From an alpha proteobacterium HIMB114 (GTDB lineage Bacteria > Pseudomonadota > Alphaproteobacteria > Pelagibacterales > Pelagibacteraceae), in NCBI GenBank assembly GCA_000163555.2, contig ADAC02000001.1:744001-808000 (forward strand): a stretch of DNA of 64,000 nt, in the 5' to 3' direction. Below, piece by piece: positions 1 to 8,732 of the stretch; within the stretch, counting starts at the first letter, position 1; each line of letters begins with the position of its first letter. A model generated the notes under the pieces. That model ran no database searches. It was given only the letters and a program-made list of their open reading frames with translations, and was not told the DNA's origin. The position numbers and the translations under genes were made by a program.

Positions 1-833
1 CCATCAAGCATCTGACAACCTTGGTCTTTTTCACCTAGCTCAGATAATGTGACTCCAAGCTTTAATAAATTTTGTGGTCCTTTAGAACTTTGAGGATATT
101 TTTGATATCCATCTAAATAAGCAGCTGCTGCATCATGATAAAGTTGCCTGATATAAAAAGTTTCTGCATACCAGTATTGTGCGTTTCCAGCGAGTTTATG
201 TTTTGAATTTTTTTTAACAAATTCTCTTAAAGCTAATTCGGCTTGATCATAATCACCGACTTTGATCAAACTTGTTGCAAATTTGTATTGCTCCTCAGGA
301 GATTTTTTTGGTAAAATTTCTTTAACTTCTGGCTCTTCAATTTTCACAACACTTGCAGGATTAATTGAACTTGTTTGTTGTTGCTCAGGTTCTTTTTGAA
401 CCACCATGTTCCCTAAATTTTGAGGTTTGTCTGTTCCAGGAAATTGTTTTGGTTTTGTTTTTTTTGTAACTTGTTTAACATCACCTGTTTCTAAATCTGA
501 TAATCTTAATTCATTATCTTTTTGCGTTTTATTTAGTCTTTCATTTAACTGTTCAAATGAAAACATAACTTCTTCATGACTAGCAGTAAGTTTTTGCATT
601 TGCTCTTCAAGCTCTGTTATTTTTACAAGCTGTCGAGTTAAAGCACCTTCCAGCGAACCTGATGCTTGAGTTTTTCCAGAACCTTTGAAACTTTGTGAGT
701 AAACTGCTTTTTCCAAAGTCTGCATATCTTTTTTGATTTGCTGCAATTCTTTTAAAACTTGATTTAATTTTTCATCTGCTCTGGCAGTAGAAAAAATTAA
801 TAGGAATGAAAAAATAAAAATAATAAATCTCAT
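1..833 (-). CDS. cpoB: Tol-Pal system protein CpoB/YbgF, C-terminus cut by the window edge
   Basis: Periplasmic protein that coordinates peptidoglycan synthesis with Tol-Pal driven outer membrane constriction. The reading frame starts with ATG at 831-833 and stays open to base 1, so the C-terminus lies outside. The visible ~277 residues show a hydrophobic signal peptide (about residues 1-19, ending near STARA), a coiled-coil region (ELQQIKKDMQTLEKA, then ITELEEQMQKL), a Q/P/K-rich linker, and TPR-like repeats beginning near EEQYKFA and continuing through AELALREFV, NAQYWYAETFY and PQNLLKLG. That is the usual CpoB plan. It lies downstream of pal but behind a strong terminator (860-894), so it may be transcribed separately or only by read-through. 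Confidence 0.9.
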   Translation of the reverse strand, partial: MRFIIFIFSFLLIFSTARADEKLNQVLKELQQIKKDMQTLEKAVYSQSFKGSGKTQASGSLEGALTRQLVKITELEEQMQKLTASHEEVMFSFEQLNERLNKTQKDNELRLSDLETGDVKQVTKKTKPKQFPGTDKPQNLGNMVVQKEPEQQQTSSINPASVVKIEEPEVKEILPKKSPEEQYKFATSLIKVGDYDQAELALREFVKKNSKHKLAGNAQYWYAETFYIRQLYHDAAAAYLDGYQKYPQSSKGPQNLLKLGVTLSELGEKDQGCQMLD

Positions 834-859
834 TAAGTTAAGTAATACCTAAAAAATTG

Positions 860-894
860 GCAAAAAAAAGACCCTGCGTTTAGGCAGGGTCTTT
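860..894 (-). terminator. Intrinsic terminator downstream of pal
   Basis: On the minus strand, AAAGACCCTGC (894-884) pairs perfectly with GCAGGGTCTTT (877-867) across a six-base loop, and the stem runs directly into a tract of eight T. It is the most convincing factor-independent terminator in the window and sits between pal and cpoB. Long GC-rich stems are scarce in this sequence, which makes it stand out. Confidence 0.9.
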
Positions 895-924
895 AATTAA
901 TCTTTTAAACCTTATGTAAACTGA

Positions 925-1392
925 TTACTTTGCTTTTACAGTTACAGATCTTCTGTTTTGAGACCATGCTAGTCTTGAAGATTCTGGGTTTACAGGTCTT
1001 TCTTTACCGTAACTGATTACAGTCACGTTACTTCCGCTAACACCTTGAGACATTAAATAGTCTCTCACAGCGTTTGCTCTTCTTTCACCTAATGCTAAGT
1101 TGTACTCTCTAGTACCTCTTTCATCGGCATGACCTTCTACCACCACACTAATTCCAGAAGACTTAATATAAGCTGCTTGCTTATTTAAAGTACTTTTAGA
1201 TGCAGTGTGTAAACCTGATTTGTTTGTTGCAAAGAAAACTCTATCAGGAACACCAGCTGCTAAAAATTTAACAGTGTCTGTTCCAGTATACCAATCATTT
1301 GCAGATCTTTTTTTTCCGCCAGTTGCACAGGCAGATACTAAAAAACCTAAAACTGCTACAAGAGCGAAATTTCTAATATTAGTTAATGACAT
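925..1392 (-). CDS. pal: Peptidoglycan-associated lipoprotein Pal
   Basis: Outer membrane lipoprotein that binds peptidoglycan and interacts with TolB and TolA. The 155 residues begin with a lipoprotein signal peptide and lipobox LVSAC (Cys22 as lipidation site). The C-terminal half is an OmpA-like domain, recognised by FFATNKSGL, VEGHADERGTREYNLALGERRA, and the diaminopimelate-contacting D and R of that segment, then SYGKERP. Length and order are typical. It is the last gene of the tolQRAB-pal run and is followed by a strong terminator. The 94-base gap to tolB holds no obvious hairpin. Confidence 0.97.
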   Translation of the reverse strand: MSLTNIRNFALVAVLGFLVSACATGGKKRSANDWYTGTDTVKFLAAGVPDRVFFATNKSGLHTASKSTLNKQAAYIKSSGISVVVEGHADERGTREYNLALGERRANAVRDYLMSQGVSGSNVTVISYGKERPVNPESSRLAWSQNRRSVTVKAK

Positions 1393-1486
1393 ATATCCTC
1401 TTAAAATTTAAATTTTATTAATCTCACTTCTACATAATTGAAAACGAGTTTCAACCCTAGATTAATAAAAAAAACCTTCAATTCGC

Positions 1487-2824
1487 CTATTTTGACAATA
1501 AACCAGACCAAGATGGGTCTGATGCGTCAGTTGGAGTTTTAATTTTGACTTCATTGTAACCAGTAATATCAATAGCCCATAACTTTGCACTAGAGCCTTG
1601 TCCTTTTTTTCCACCAGCTGTTTCACGATAGAAAATCAACACTCTTCCATTTGGCGACCATGATGGTGCTTCTTGATAAAAGTTTTGTGTTAACAATCTT
1701 TCACCTGTTCCATCGGTTCGCATAACACCGATATAAAATTTTCCTTTATGAATTTTTGTAAATGCAATTAAATCTCCTCTTGGAGACCAAACTGGAGTTC
1801 CATACAAACCTTTTCCTCTTGAAATTCTTTTAACACCCCTTCCATCACTTCTCATGGTATAAATTTGTTGAAAGCCACTTCGGTCTGAATTGAACACAAT
1901 AAATCTTCCATCAGGTGAAAATGATGGCGATGTATCAATTGCAGGATTAGATGTTATCTGCTCGACACGTCTTGACTCGATATCCATTGTATAAATATCT
2001 GAGTTACCATCTCTTGCAAAACTCATAATAATTTTTCTTCCATCTGGAGAAAATCTTGGTGCAAAAGTCATTCCTGGAAAATCACCGACTACTTCTTGAA
2101 TCCCAGTTTCAATATTTAATAAATAAACTCTCGGTAAATTTTTAAAATAAGACATGTAAGTTACCATTTTCCCATTTGGACTAAATCTTGGTGTAAGCAC
2201 AAGTTCATTTCCTAACGTTAAAAATTTATTATTCGCACCATCTTGATCCATGATAGCTAATTTTTTTTCACGTTGTGTTTTTGGACCGCTCTCAGCAACA
2301 TAAATAATTCTAGTATCAAAATATCCTTCCTCACCGGTAAGTCTTTGATAAATTTTATCAGAAATAATATGAGCAATTCTTCTCCAGGACGATGGTGTTG
2401 CAAATAAAGCAAGTCCTTCAATTTCTTTTGCTGAAACTACATCCCATAATCTAAACTCTACTCTTAATCTTCCCTTTTCATCAATTCTCAATTTTCCTGA
2501 CACCATGATTTGAGCTTTGATTAATCTCCAGTCTTCAAATCTAGGTTTTAAGTGAGACAATTTTGGTTGCTGAATGTACGATTTATTATCTAAAACATAA
2601 AATAAACCTGAGCGCATTAAATTTCCCTTAATCACTTTTGGTAAATTTTCTTCTAATTTTAATGATTTAATTTTTTCAGAAAATTTTTCTGGATTATCAA
2701 TATAAAAATTTGATATTGCAGTTGGTAGTGGTTCAAGATTTCCTCTTGTAATATCAATTGTAACTACAGCAAAAGATTTACTGGTAAATAGAATTAAAAA
2801 TAAAGTTACTAATATTTTTTTCAC
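1487..2824 (-). CDS. tolB: Tol-Pal system beta-propeller protein TolB
   Basis: Periplasmic component of the Tol-Pal machine that docks on Pal and contacts TolA through its N-terminus. The 445-residue protein has a signal peptide (about 1-19, ending SKSFA), an N-terminal alpha/beta domain (to about residue 160), then a six-bladed propeller built from WD40-like PD40 repeats. These are visible as recurring phrases such as [39 protein letters not shown] and [13 protein letters not shown]. It lies 2 bases downstream of tolA, so co-translation is likely. Confidence 0.97.
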   Translation of the reverse strand: MKKILVTLFLILFTSKSFAVVTIDITRGNLEPLPTAISNFYIDNPEKFSEKIKSLKLEENLPKVIKGNLMRSGLFYVLDNKSYIQQPKLSHLKPRFEDWRLIKAQIMVSGKLRIDEKGRLRVEFRLWDVVSAKEIEGLALFATPSSWRRIAHIISDKIYQRLTGEEGYFDTRIIYVAESGPKTQREKKLAIMDQDGANNKFLTLGNELVLTPRFSPNGKMVTYMSYFKNLPRVYLLNIETGIQEVVGDFPGMTFAPRFSPDGRKIIMSFARDGNSDIYTMDIESRRVEQITSNPAIDTSPSFSPDGRFIVFNSDRSGFQQIYTMRSDGRGVKRISRGKGLYGTPVWSPRGDLIAFTKIHKGKFYIGVMRTDGTGERLLTQNFYQEAPSWSPNGRVLIFYRETAGGKKGQGSSAKLWAIDITGYNEVKIKTPTDASDPSWSGLLSK

Positions 2825-2826
2825 AA

Positions 2827-3639
2827 TTATCCTCTTAACATTTCTTTTGCGTCAAAATTAAGTTGTAAATCTTTCCACTTATCATGTCCAGTTGCGGGCA
2901 TCTTTAAAGGATTACATAGTCTTACCGCTCTTAGCGCGCTTTCTGCTAAAACCTTATAAAATCCTTGTCCCGGTCTGTTCATTCTAACGTGATCTAAAAT
3001 TTCTGAACTCATTATAGACCCATCTTTATTTAATTTTAACCTCACTCTTACAGTTAAATCCTCATCATAAGGCAAACCAAGTGGGATGTTCCAACACTTA
3101 AATATTTGCGCCTTTATGGCATCTTCTTGCGTAATAGTAAGACCTTTGTCTAAACTAACAGTAGAATCTTGATCCTGTGTAATTTCTAAGCTTTGCTTTT
3201 GTTGAATATCAGCAGTTTCTTCTTTAGATTTATCAATTAAAGCAGCAATTTTATTAGGATCAAAAAGCTCTTTTTTTTCAAACTCAGATGACTGTCTAAT
3301 CTCATCTTTGACCTCTTCAGGATTTTGTTTGTCAGTTTCTTTGGGCTTCTTTTTCTTAATTTGATCGGGCATAGGAACAGCGTCTTGCTTTTCTTTTTTC
3401 ACAATCTTTGGTGGCGCTTGTTTTGTAACTACTCTTTCTTTTTCTTCCTTAATTTTTTCAATAATTTCCCTAGCTTTTGGTGCAAATGGTAATGCTGTTT
3501 TGTCTGATATTTGTATTAAATCAATTGATATAATTGGTGGAACATCGATTGGTTTTTTTACAATAAAAGGCAATGTAAAAAATGTTACTGCAAATATTCC
3601 TGCATGAAAAAGTATAGATAATGATAAACTTCTATACAT
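2827..3639 (-). CDS. tolA: TolA-like inner membrane linker protein
   Basis: Energy-transducing protein that spans from the TolQ-TolR complex to Pal and TolB at the outer membrane. The 270 residues show one N-terminal membrane helix (about 5-27), a charged Lys/Glu-rich periplasmic stretch (about 50-165), and a C-terminal TonB/TolA-type domain with [18 protein letters not shown] and the [13 protein letters not shown] segment. Two cysteines in this domain could form a disulphide. Sequence identity to characterised TolA proteins is low by eye, as usual, so the name rests partly on position between tolR and tolB. It starts 1 base after the tolR stop. Confidence 0.9.
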   Translation of the reverse strand: MYRSLSLSILFHAGIFAVTFFTLPFIVKKPIDVPPIISIDLIQISDKTALPFAPKAREIIEKIKEEKERVVTKQAPPKIVKKEKQDAVPMPDQIKKKKPKETDKQNPEEVKDEIRQSSEFEKKELFDPNKIAALIDKSKEETADIQQKQSLEITQDQDSTVSLDKGLTITQEDAIKAQIFKCWNIPLGLPYDEDLTVRVRLKLNKDGSIMSSEILDHVRMNRPGQGFYKVLAESALRAVRLCNPLKMPATGHDKWKDLQLNFDAKEMLRG

Positions 3640-3640
3640 A

Positions 3641-4060
3641 TTAACGTTTTGTTTCTGTAATTAATGCGACCTTTGTAAAACCGTTTCCTGATAAATTACC
3701 CATAATATCAATAACGCGTCCGTAATTTAAATTTTTATCACCTCTCACATATATTCTAGTATCAGTTCTGTTCTTTGATATAGCCAAAAGTTTTGGAACC
3801 AAATCAGAGTAACCAACTCTTGTATCTTGTACAAAAATTTCTCCTTTTGCATTAATTGAAACTGTTAAAGGCTCATTATCATCAGGTAATGAATCCGCAT
3901 TAGTCTCGGGTAAGTTTACTGGTACTCCAACTGTAAGCATGGGAGCGGTTACCATAAACACAATTAACAAAACTAACATCACATCCACAAATGGAGTAAC
4001 ATTTATTTCACTAATAGGAGAATTAGATCTTGAAGAACTTTTATTTAGATTAACACCCAT
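3641..4060 (-). CDS. tolR: Tol-Pal system protein TolR (ExbD family)
   Basis: Partner of TolQ in the proton-motive-force motor. The 139 residues carry a cytoplasmic N-terminus with SEINVTPFVDVMLVLLIVFM, in which the membrane-embedded Asp of FVDVMLVLL is the conserved proton-path residue, followed by a periplasmic domain with DTRIYVRGDKNLNYG. Length fits ExbD/TolR. Its start codon overlaps the tolQ stop by one base (TAATG), suggesting translational coupling. TolR rather than ExbD is chosen because tolA, tolB and pal follow. Confidence 0.96.
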   Translation of the reverse strand: MGVNLNKSSSRSNSPISEINVTPFVDVMLVLLIVFMVTAPMLTVGVPVNLPETNADSLPDDNEPLTVSINAKGEIFVQDTRVGYSDLVPKLLAISKNRTDTRIYVRGDKNLNYGRVIDIMGNLSGNGFTKVALITETKR

Positions 4061-4737
4061 TAAATTATTGATAAGAAAGTTTGTGTAAAGTTTTCTAATT
4101 TTTGAGTAAATTTTCGAGAACTACTTGTAAATTTATTATAAGCAACAACTGCTGGAATTGCTGCTAACAAACCTAAAGCTGTAGCAAATAATGCTTCGGC
4201 AATACCTGGTGCTACAATCGCTAAACTTGTATTTCTAGAAATTGCGATTGACTGAAAGGAATTCATAATTCCCCAAACTGTTCCAAATAATCCAATAAAA
4301 GGTGCAACTGAACCCACTGTTGCAAGGAAAGTTAATTTGTTTTCATATTTTTCAACTTCTTTATCAATTGCAACATCCATCACTCTTTTAACTTTTTCAG
4401 TTAAAACAGTTTGGGACTGACTTTTGTTTTGCATTAAATAATTAGCGCCAGATCTAAATACTACTGTCATTGGATCATCTGTGTCTGAACTGGTTTTTTC
4501 AAACAAAGTTTTTACAGATTTAGAATTTAAAAACTCTTCTTCAAATTCGTCTGAACTTTTAAATATTTTTTTAAATATTTTATATTTTTCAAAAATTAGT
4601 GCCCATGAATAGATTGATGCTGCGATTAACATAATAATTACAGATTTAACGATAAAATCAGCTCTAGTAAAAAGAGTCCAAAAAGAAAAATCTGCTGCAG
4701 CAATTGCGGAAGCTGCGGCTCCTACTTGTGGTTCCAT
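4060..4737 (-). CDS. tolQ: Tol-Pal system proton channel TolQ
   Basis: Inner membrane motor subunit of the Tol system (MotA/TolQ/ExbB family). The 225 residues show an N-terminal helix (about 29-48), a cytoplasmic loop rich in charged residues, and two C-terminal helices in VGSVAPFIGLFGTVWGIMNSF and APGIAEALFATALGLLAAIPA, which are the family signatures including the conserved Thr and Glu. It is the first gene of the tol run. The upstream gap (4738-4800) contains a perfect inverted repeat that could be regulatory. Confidence 0.96.
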   Translation of the reverse strand: MEPQVGAAASAIAAADFSFWTLFTRADFIVKSVIIMLIAASIYSWALIFEKYKIFKKIFKSSDEFEEEFLNSKSVKTLFEKTSSDTDDPMTVVFRSGANYLMQNKSQSQTVLTEKVKRVMDVAIDKEVEKYENKLTFLATVGSVAPFIGLFGTVWGIMNSFQSIAISRNTSLAIVAPGIAEALFATALGLLAAIPAVVAYNKFTSSSRKFTQKLENFTQTFLSII

Positions 4738-4761
4738 AATTATAAATTCCTATTTTTGAAA

Positions 4762-4781
4762 ATTGTCATTAATATGACAAT
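4762..4781. repeat. Perfect inverted repeat upstream of tolQ
   Basis: ATTGTCAT and ATGACAAT are separated by TAAT, giving an 8-bp dyad with a 4-base spacer. It lies 25 bases upstream of the tolQ start and 20 bases beyond the ybgC stop. No T tract follows on the minus strand, so it does not look like a terminator. It has the shape of a transcription-factor operator, but no regulator can be named. Confidence 0.45.
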
Positions 4782-4800
4782 GATCTATTGATATTTGTAA

Positions 4801-5214
4801 TTAAATACAACTTTTGAAAGATTTATATAGATCCTCTGGCATCTTTTTGGGTTTTCCAGATTGATCAATCACTGCAAGTTCAACATTTGCTATTACACGA
4901 ACTTCGCTATTGACATTTACAGACTGAATTAAATTAATTCTAACAGGTGAAATTTTAGATAACTTAGTAACAACACTAACCTCTTCTTCAAATTTAACAG
5001 GCTTTTCATAATCTGTATGACACGATCTTACTACAATATAAACGTCACTTTGATTGAGTTTTTTATGATCATAACCTAAAGAGTAAATCATTTCAGTTCT
5101 AGCTCTTTCAAAGTATTTTAAATAGTTAGCGTAATAGACAATCCCACCTGCATCTGTGTCTTCGTAATAAATTTTTGTTTTATAGGTAAACGCTTTATCC
5201 ATGAAAACCTTCAT
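4801..5214 (-). CDS. ybgC: Acyl-CoA thioesterase YbgC family
   Basis: Cytosolic hot-dog-fold thioesterase habitually encoded with the tol genes; family members hydrolyse short or medium acyl-CoA, though the physiological substrate is unsettled. The 137 residues contain the family signature YYEDTDAGGIVYYANYLKY, including the catalytic Asp, and the ERARTEMI helix. Length is typical. It starts at 5214, 20 bases inside the 3' end of ruvC. A second in-frame ATG at 5202 would shorten the overlap to 8 bases and lose four residues, so either start is possible. Confidence 0.93.
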   Translation of the reverse strand: MKVFMDKAFTYKTKIYYEDTDAGGIVYYANYLKYFERARTEMIYSLGYDHKKLNQSDVYIVVRSCHTDYEKPVKFEEEVSVVTKLSKISPVRINLIQSVNVNSEVRVIANVELAVIDQSGKPKKMPEDLYKSFKSCI

Positions 5215-5692
5215 TATTAAAATGATCTAAAAAATATCTTCCTATCAAAATAGCATCAGCTTTATTGGCATCTTTTTTTTTGGCCATATCATTTGAAAAA
5301 CTTGGAAATAATTCTATCGCTTTTGTTCTGCTGGCATCTTTTGAAGAGCCAATAAGATTAAAATGCTTCTTCCATTTAACAGGCCTTACAAAATAAATGG
5401 GCAATGTTAAAGCTGAACATATTCCTTTAATCACCCCAAAAGATTGTCCAAAATTAAACATACTAGTAACACCCTGTCCTGGCATAGCTGTCACATGCTC
5501 AATGACTACTGCTGTTTCTGATGATCCGTTAATTCTTTGTTTAATCTCTAACGACAATTGAGCTGCATTAATTTGTTTTTTATTTTTTTTTCCTTCACTC
5601 ATTGTAGGCATATCAATGACTTCTTTGAGTTTTTTATTCTCATAAATGCTAAGCGCACCACTTACTCCAGGATCAATACCAAATACGATCAA
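5195..5692 (-). CDS. ruvC: Holliday junction resolvase RuvC
   Basis: Endonuclease that cuts four-way junctions in recombination together with RuvAB. The 165-residue RNase H-fold protein shows the first catalytic Asp in VFGIDPGVSGALSIYE, a Glu in VVIEHVTAMPGQGV, and the C-terminal acidic pair in KKDANKADAILIGRY, all at family positions. Its ATG overlaps the yebC stop by 4 bases. ruvA and ruvB are not in the window. Confidence 0.93.
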   Translation of the reverse strand: MIVFGIDPGVSGALSIYENKKLKEVIDMPTMSEGKKNKKQINAAQLSLEIKQRINGSSETAVVIEHVTAMPGQGVTSMFNFGQSFGVIKGICSALTLPIYFVRPVKWKKHFNLIGSSKDASRTKAIELFPSFSNDMAKKKDANKADAILIGRYFLDHFNNEGFHG

Positions 5693-6432
5693 GATGACAT
5701 TTCCTCCAATATTTTTTGATCTACTTCAAAATTTGAGTAAACTTTTTGAACATCGTCATCTTCTTCTAAAGCATCAATAAAATTAATAATTTTTTCAAAA
5801 CCCTCTTTATCAATTTTTATTGTATTTTTTGGGTTATAAATTATTCCACAAAAACTGAGATCATACTTTTTTTCCAGCTCAATTTGTAATGTATGGAGAT
5901 CATTTTTTTCAGAAAAAATTTCATAAAAATCTCCTTCCACTTTAAAATCACTTGCACCATAATTAGTTGATTGTTCAAATATCTCATCTTCTGCACATGA
6001 ATCTTTTTTTATTCGAATTAAGCCGCATATTTCAAATTGATATGAAACTGAACCTTCGCTTCCTAATGAACAGCCATTTTTTTCAAATATAGATCTTACA
6101 TTAGAGATAGTACGATTCTTATTATCTGTTAGCGCCTCTACAATAATACCAGTTCCTGATGGTCCAAAACCTTCATATACAATAGCCTCATAATTAGCTT
6201 CATCGCCGCCTTGAGATTTCTTAATCGCTCGATCAATATTGTCCTTTGGCATGTTTGCTTCTTTTGCAGCTTGTACTGCGGATCTTAATCTTGGATTCAT
6301 ACTTGGATCCGGCATACCAAGTTTTGCTGAAACTGTAATTTCTCGACTTAATTTTGAAAAAAGCTTTGAACGTTGCTTGTCAGCTTTTCCTTTTTTATGT
6401 TTAATTCCTGCCCAATGCGAGTGTCCTGCCAT
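5689..6432 (-). CDS. yebC: YebC/PmpR family protein (TACO1 type)
   Basis: YebC-family proteins were annotated as transcriptional regulators; more recent work links them to relieving ribosome stalling, as with mitochondrial TACO1. The 247 residues begin with the highly conserved MAGHSHWAGIKHKKGKADKQR and contain NIDRAIKKSQGG and YEGFGPSGTGIIVEALTDN. Length is normal. It is followed by ruvC with a 4-base overlap, a common yebC-ruvC arrangement in bacteria. No atypical feature was seen. Confidence 0.95.
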   Translation of the reverse strand: MAGHSHWAGIKHKKGKADKQRSKLFSKLSREITVSAKLGMPDPSMNPRLRSAVQAAKEANMPKDNIDRAIKKSQGGDEANYEAIVYEGFGPSGTGIIVEALTDNKNRTISNVRSIFEKNGCSLGSEGSVSYQFEICGLIRIKKDSCAEDEIFEQSTNYGASDFKVEGDFYEIFSEKNDLHTLQIELEKKYDLSFCGIIYNPKNTIKIDKEGFEKIINFIDALEEDDDVQKVYSNFEVDQKILEEMSS

Positions 6433-6433
6433 A

Positions 6434-7234
6434 TCAATTATTATATTTTAAATTTCCACCTACCATAATAGGTTGAATGTCTTTTGCTAAGCCTGTTTTA
6501 TCATCCGCTATAACTTTGATGCCACAAATAGTTGCGTCTTTAATAACAGGGACAAGTCTATCACTTTTTTTCTTAAAAAATTTTAAAATGGCATTTTCTT
6601 TATTCATGCCTATGACTGAATTGTAATCTCCGCACATCCCGGCATCTGTTTGATAAGCCGTTCCGTGTTCCAAAATTCTAAAATCAAGAGTGGGTGTGTG
6701 AGTATGGGTGCCAACTACAAAAGTTGCTTTTCCATCTAAAAGGTGTCCCATAGCTTGTTTTTCACTAGTAATTTCAGCATGAAAATCTACAGCTAAAAAA
6801 TCTACTTCTTTTTTTAAATTAATTTTTTTTATTTGCTCTTCTACGAATGGAAAAACTTCTTCACATTTTTTCATATAAACATTACCCATGATATTCATCA
6901 CGCCAATTTTAAAACCTTTTTTTTCAAAAATTTCAAATCCACGTCCTGGTGTTCCTTCTTGAAAATTCATAGGTCTTAATAATCGATTTTCCTTTATAAT
7001 ATGGTTCATGGTTTCTTTTTGATCCCATATGTGATTTCCGGATGTAATGACATCAACTCCTGCATCAAATAAATTATTACAAATTTCTTCAGTAATACCA
7101 TAACCCCCCGCTGAATTTTCACCATTTGCAATGACAAAATCTATTTCATATTGATCGATCAAATCTTTCAATTTTTCAATAACAATATTGCGCCCTGCCC
7201 TTCCAACAATGTCGCCTAAAAATAAAAAGTTCAT
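6434..7234 (-). CDS. TIGR00282/YmdB-family metallophosphoesterase
   Basis: A 266-residue dinuclear metallophosphoesterase; YmdB of Bacillus hydrolyses 2',3'-cyclic nucleotides. Metal and catalytic motifs are visible: FLFLGDIVGRAGR (first Asp), ANGENSAGGYGIT (Asn), TSGNHIWDQKE (Asn-His), and VDFHAEITSEKQAMG plus VGTHTHTPT (His ligands). It sits 1 base upstream of yebC and overlaps the 5-FCL stop by one base (TAATG). The biological role in SAR11 cannot be read from sequence. Confidence 0.9.
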   Translation of the reverse strand: MNFLFLGDIVGRAGRNIVIEKLKDLIDQYEIDFVIANGENSAGGYGITEEICNNLFDAGVDVITSGNHIWDQKETMNHIIKENRLLRPMNFQEGTPGRGFEIFEKKGFKIGVMNIMGNVYMKKCEEVFPFVEEQIKKINLKKEVDFLAVDFHAEITSEKQAMGHLLDGKATFVVGTHTHTPTLDFRILEHGTAYQTDAGMCGDYNSVIGMNKENAILKFFKKKSDRLVPVIKDATICGIKVIADDKTGLAKDIQPIMVGGNLKYNN

Positions 7235-7785
7235 TAACTTATTAAGTTCTTTTCAGTTAAAATATAATCAAGTTTTTTATCATGTTTTTCTGAAGGAATT
7301 TTTTTTGCCTCCTGAAATGAAAAAGCGATACCAATAGATATAATATTTTTTTGTTTCGAAACTTGATTTAAAAAACGATCATAAAATCCCCTGCCATATC
7401 CTAGACGGTTTTTATTTTGATCAAAGGCAACAAGTGGGGTTAAGATTAGTTGAGGTTTTGTTTTTTTATTCTTTTTATTTGGCTCTAAAATACCAAAACG
7501 ATTAACATAAAATGGTTCTAGTGTTTTCCATTCTCTAAAACTCATTTTGTTATTTTTTTCTACTACTGGCAAAAAAGGTTTTAAATTTTTAATTTTAATT
7601 TTAGAAACAATAGAAATAATATCTACCTCATAATTAATAGGATAATAAAATCCAATTTTATTGACTTTATAATTTTTACAAATTTTTGTTATTTGATTAG
7701 AAAAAAAGCTTTGATTTTTTTTATCAAGATCAAAATATTTTTTTTCTCTAAGTTTTAAAAACTTATCTCTAATTTTTTTTTTCAT
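7234..7785 (-). CDS. 5-formyltetrahydrofolate cyclo-ligase
   Basis: Cytosolic enzyme converting 5-formyl-THF to 5,10-methenyl-THF with ATP, returning stored one-carbon units to use. The 183 residues are very Lys-rich. The C-terminal signature is LTPLVAFDQNKNRLGYGRGFYDRFL, with the GYGxGFYD loop of the family, and ISIGIAFSFQ follows. The N-terminal KIRDKFLKLREK matches the family helix. It lies 5 bases downstream of zapA, the classic zapA-fcl neighbourhood that in gammaproteobacteria encloses 6S RNA; here there is no room for one. Confidence 0.92.
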   Translation of the reverse strand: MKKKIRDKFLKLREKKYFDLDKKNQSFFSNQITKICKNYKVNKIGFYYPINYEVDIISIVSKIKIKNLKPFLPVVEKNNKMSFREWKTLEPFYVNRFGILEPNKKNKKTKPQLILTPLVAFDQNKNRLGYGRGFYDRFLNQVSKQKNIISIGIAFSFQEAKKIPSEKHDKKLDYILTEKNLIS

Positions 7786-7790
7786 TAAGA

Positions 7791-8219
7791 TTAAACAGCT
7801 TTAGTGATGAAGCTATTTATAGAATCGCTCGCCTTATTCAAAATTTGCGTATAATTATTTTGATTTTCCTCAATTGTTTTTTTTAATTCATCAAGCTTGA
7901 CTTTTAATTCCTCGACTTCTTTATCTCTATCTTCTTTATAGCTAATAGATAAATTTTTAATTTCTTTAAACTTACTCTCAAGATCACTTGAATGATCTTT
8001 TAATTTTTTTAAGGATGTTTTCAGGGTATATAATTCATCGATAACTTGAATTGCCGTAATTAAAAGAAGTTTTCCTTCACCTAAATTGCCAAGATCTTTT
8101 TTTAATTGATTAAATTTTTTTCCAAGTTCTTCTGTTAATTTTTGAAGATCTTCTTCTTGCCCCTCTTCACACGCGAGAAGATAATCTCTACCATTAAAAT
8201 TTACATTAACATTTACCAT
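7791..8219 (-). CDS. zapA: Cell division protein ZapA
   Basis: FtsZ-ring associated protein that promotes protofilament bundling. The 142 residues have the N-terminal ZapA domain (VNVNFNGRDYLLACEEGQEEDLQ) followed by an extended coiled coil from about residue 45 onward (KKLKDHSSDLESKFKEIK and EELKVKLDELKKTIEE). The C-terminal extension is longer than in E. coli ZapA (109 residues), as in many alphaproteobacteria. Its ATG lies 7 bases inside the end of the upstream coiled-coil gene, suggesting the two are co-produced. Confidence 0.85.
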   Translation of the reverse strand: MVNVNVNFNGRDYLLACEEGQEEDLQKLTEELGKKFNQLKKDLGNLGEGKLLLITAIQVIDELYTLKTSLKKLKDHSSDLESKFKEIKNLSISYKEDRDKEVEELKVKLDELKKTIEENQNNYTQILNKASDSINSFITKAV

Positions 8220-8653
8220 TCATCAGATCCTAATAAATCATTTGCTTCTTGATTTAGTTCATCAAGTCTTTTTGAAACTTCATCTTTATTTTTCTCTGCT
8301 TGTATTACTTTATATCTTGAGGTTTCTAAATCTTCTTCTAATTTCGCTATAGATTTTTTTAACTCTGCATTTTCTGTTTCCATGTTCAAAATTTTTTCTT
8401 TTAAATTTTCATTTGAAACATCATCGCTGTTCATTTTGTTCTCAAGCTCTTGAAGCTCTGCTTTTAGACCTTCGTTTTCGTTTTCAAGTGTGGATAACTT
8501 AACCGTAAGATCATTTTTTTCAGTCTCTAATTTTGATTTTACCTCTTGAAGATCAACAATCTTTTTCTTTGATCCAACAACTAAGTCGGTAATGGTGTCT
8601 AATCTGACCAAAGACTCTAGTAATTTCTGCTCTTTTTCTTTTAAATTATCCAT
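8213..8653 (-). CDS. Coiled-coil protein upstream of zapA, unnamed
   Basis: A 146-residue protein that is almost entirely a heptad coiled coil, seen in runs such as ENEGLKAELQELENKM, NMETENAELKKSIAKLEEDLE and KDEVSKRLDELNQEAND. There is no signal peptide or membrane segment. A small coiled-coil gene directly before zapA is common in alphaproteobacteria, and a divisome role parallel to ZapB is a reasonable guess from position only. It opens the minus-strand gene run, divergent from tkt, with 79 bases between the two starts. Confidence 0.75.
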   Translation of the reverse strand: MDNLKEKEQKLLESLVRLDTITDLVVGSKKKIVDLQEVKSKLETEKNDLTVKLSTLENENEGLKAELQELENKMNSDDVSNENLKEKILNMETENAELKKSIAKLEEDLETSRYKVIQAEKNKDEVSKRLDELNQEANDLLGSDEW

Positions 8654-8732
8654 AGAAAACGAATATTATTATTTATAATTATACTACAAAGTAATAATAA
8701 TTTCGAGAAATTAAGTCTTACATAATTTGTTA

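Noticed and set aside
7786-7790. 6S RNA (ssrS) in the zapA to 5-FCL interval
   Set aside because: Only five bases separate the two genes, so the RNA cannot be there.
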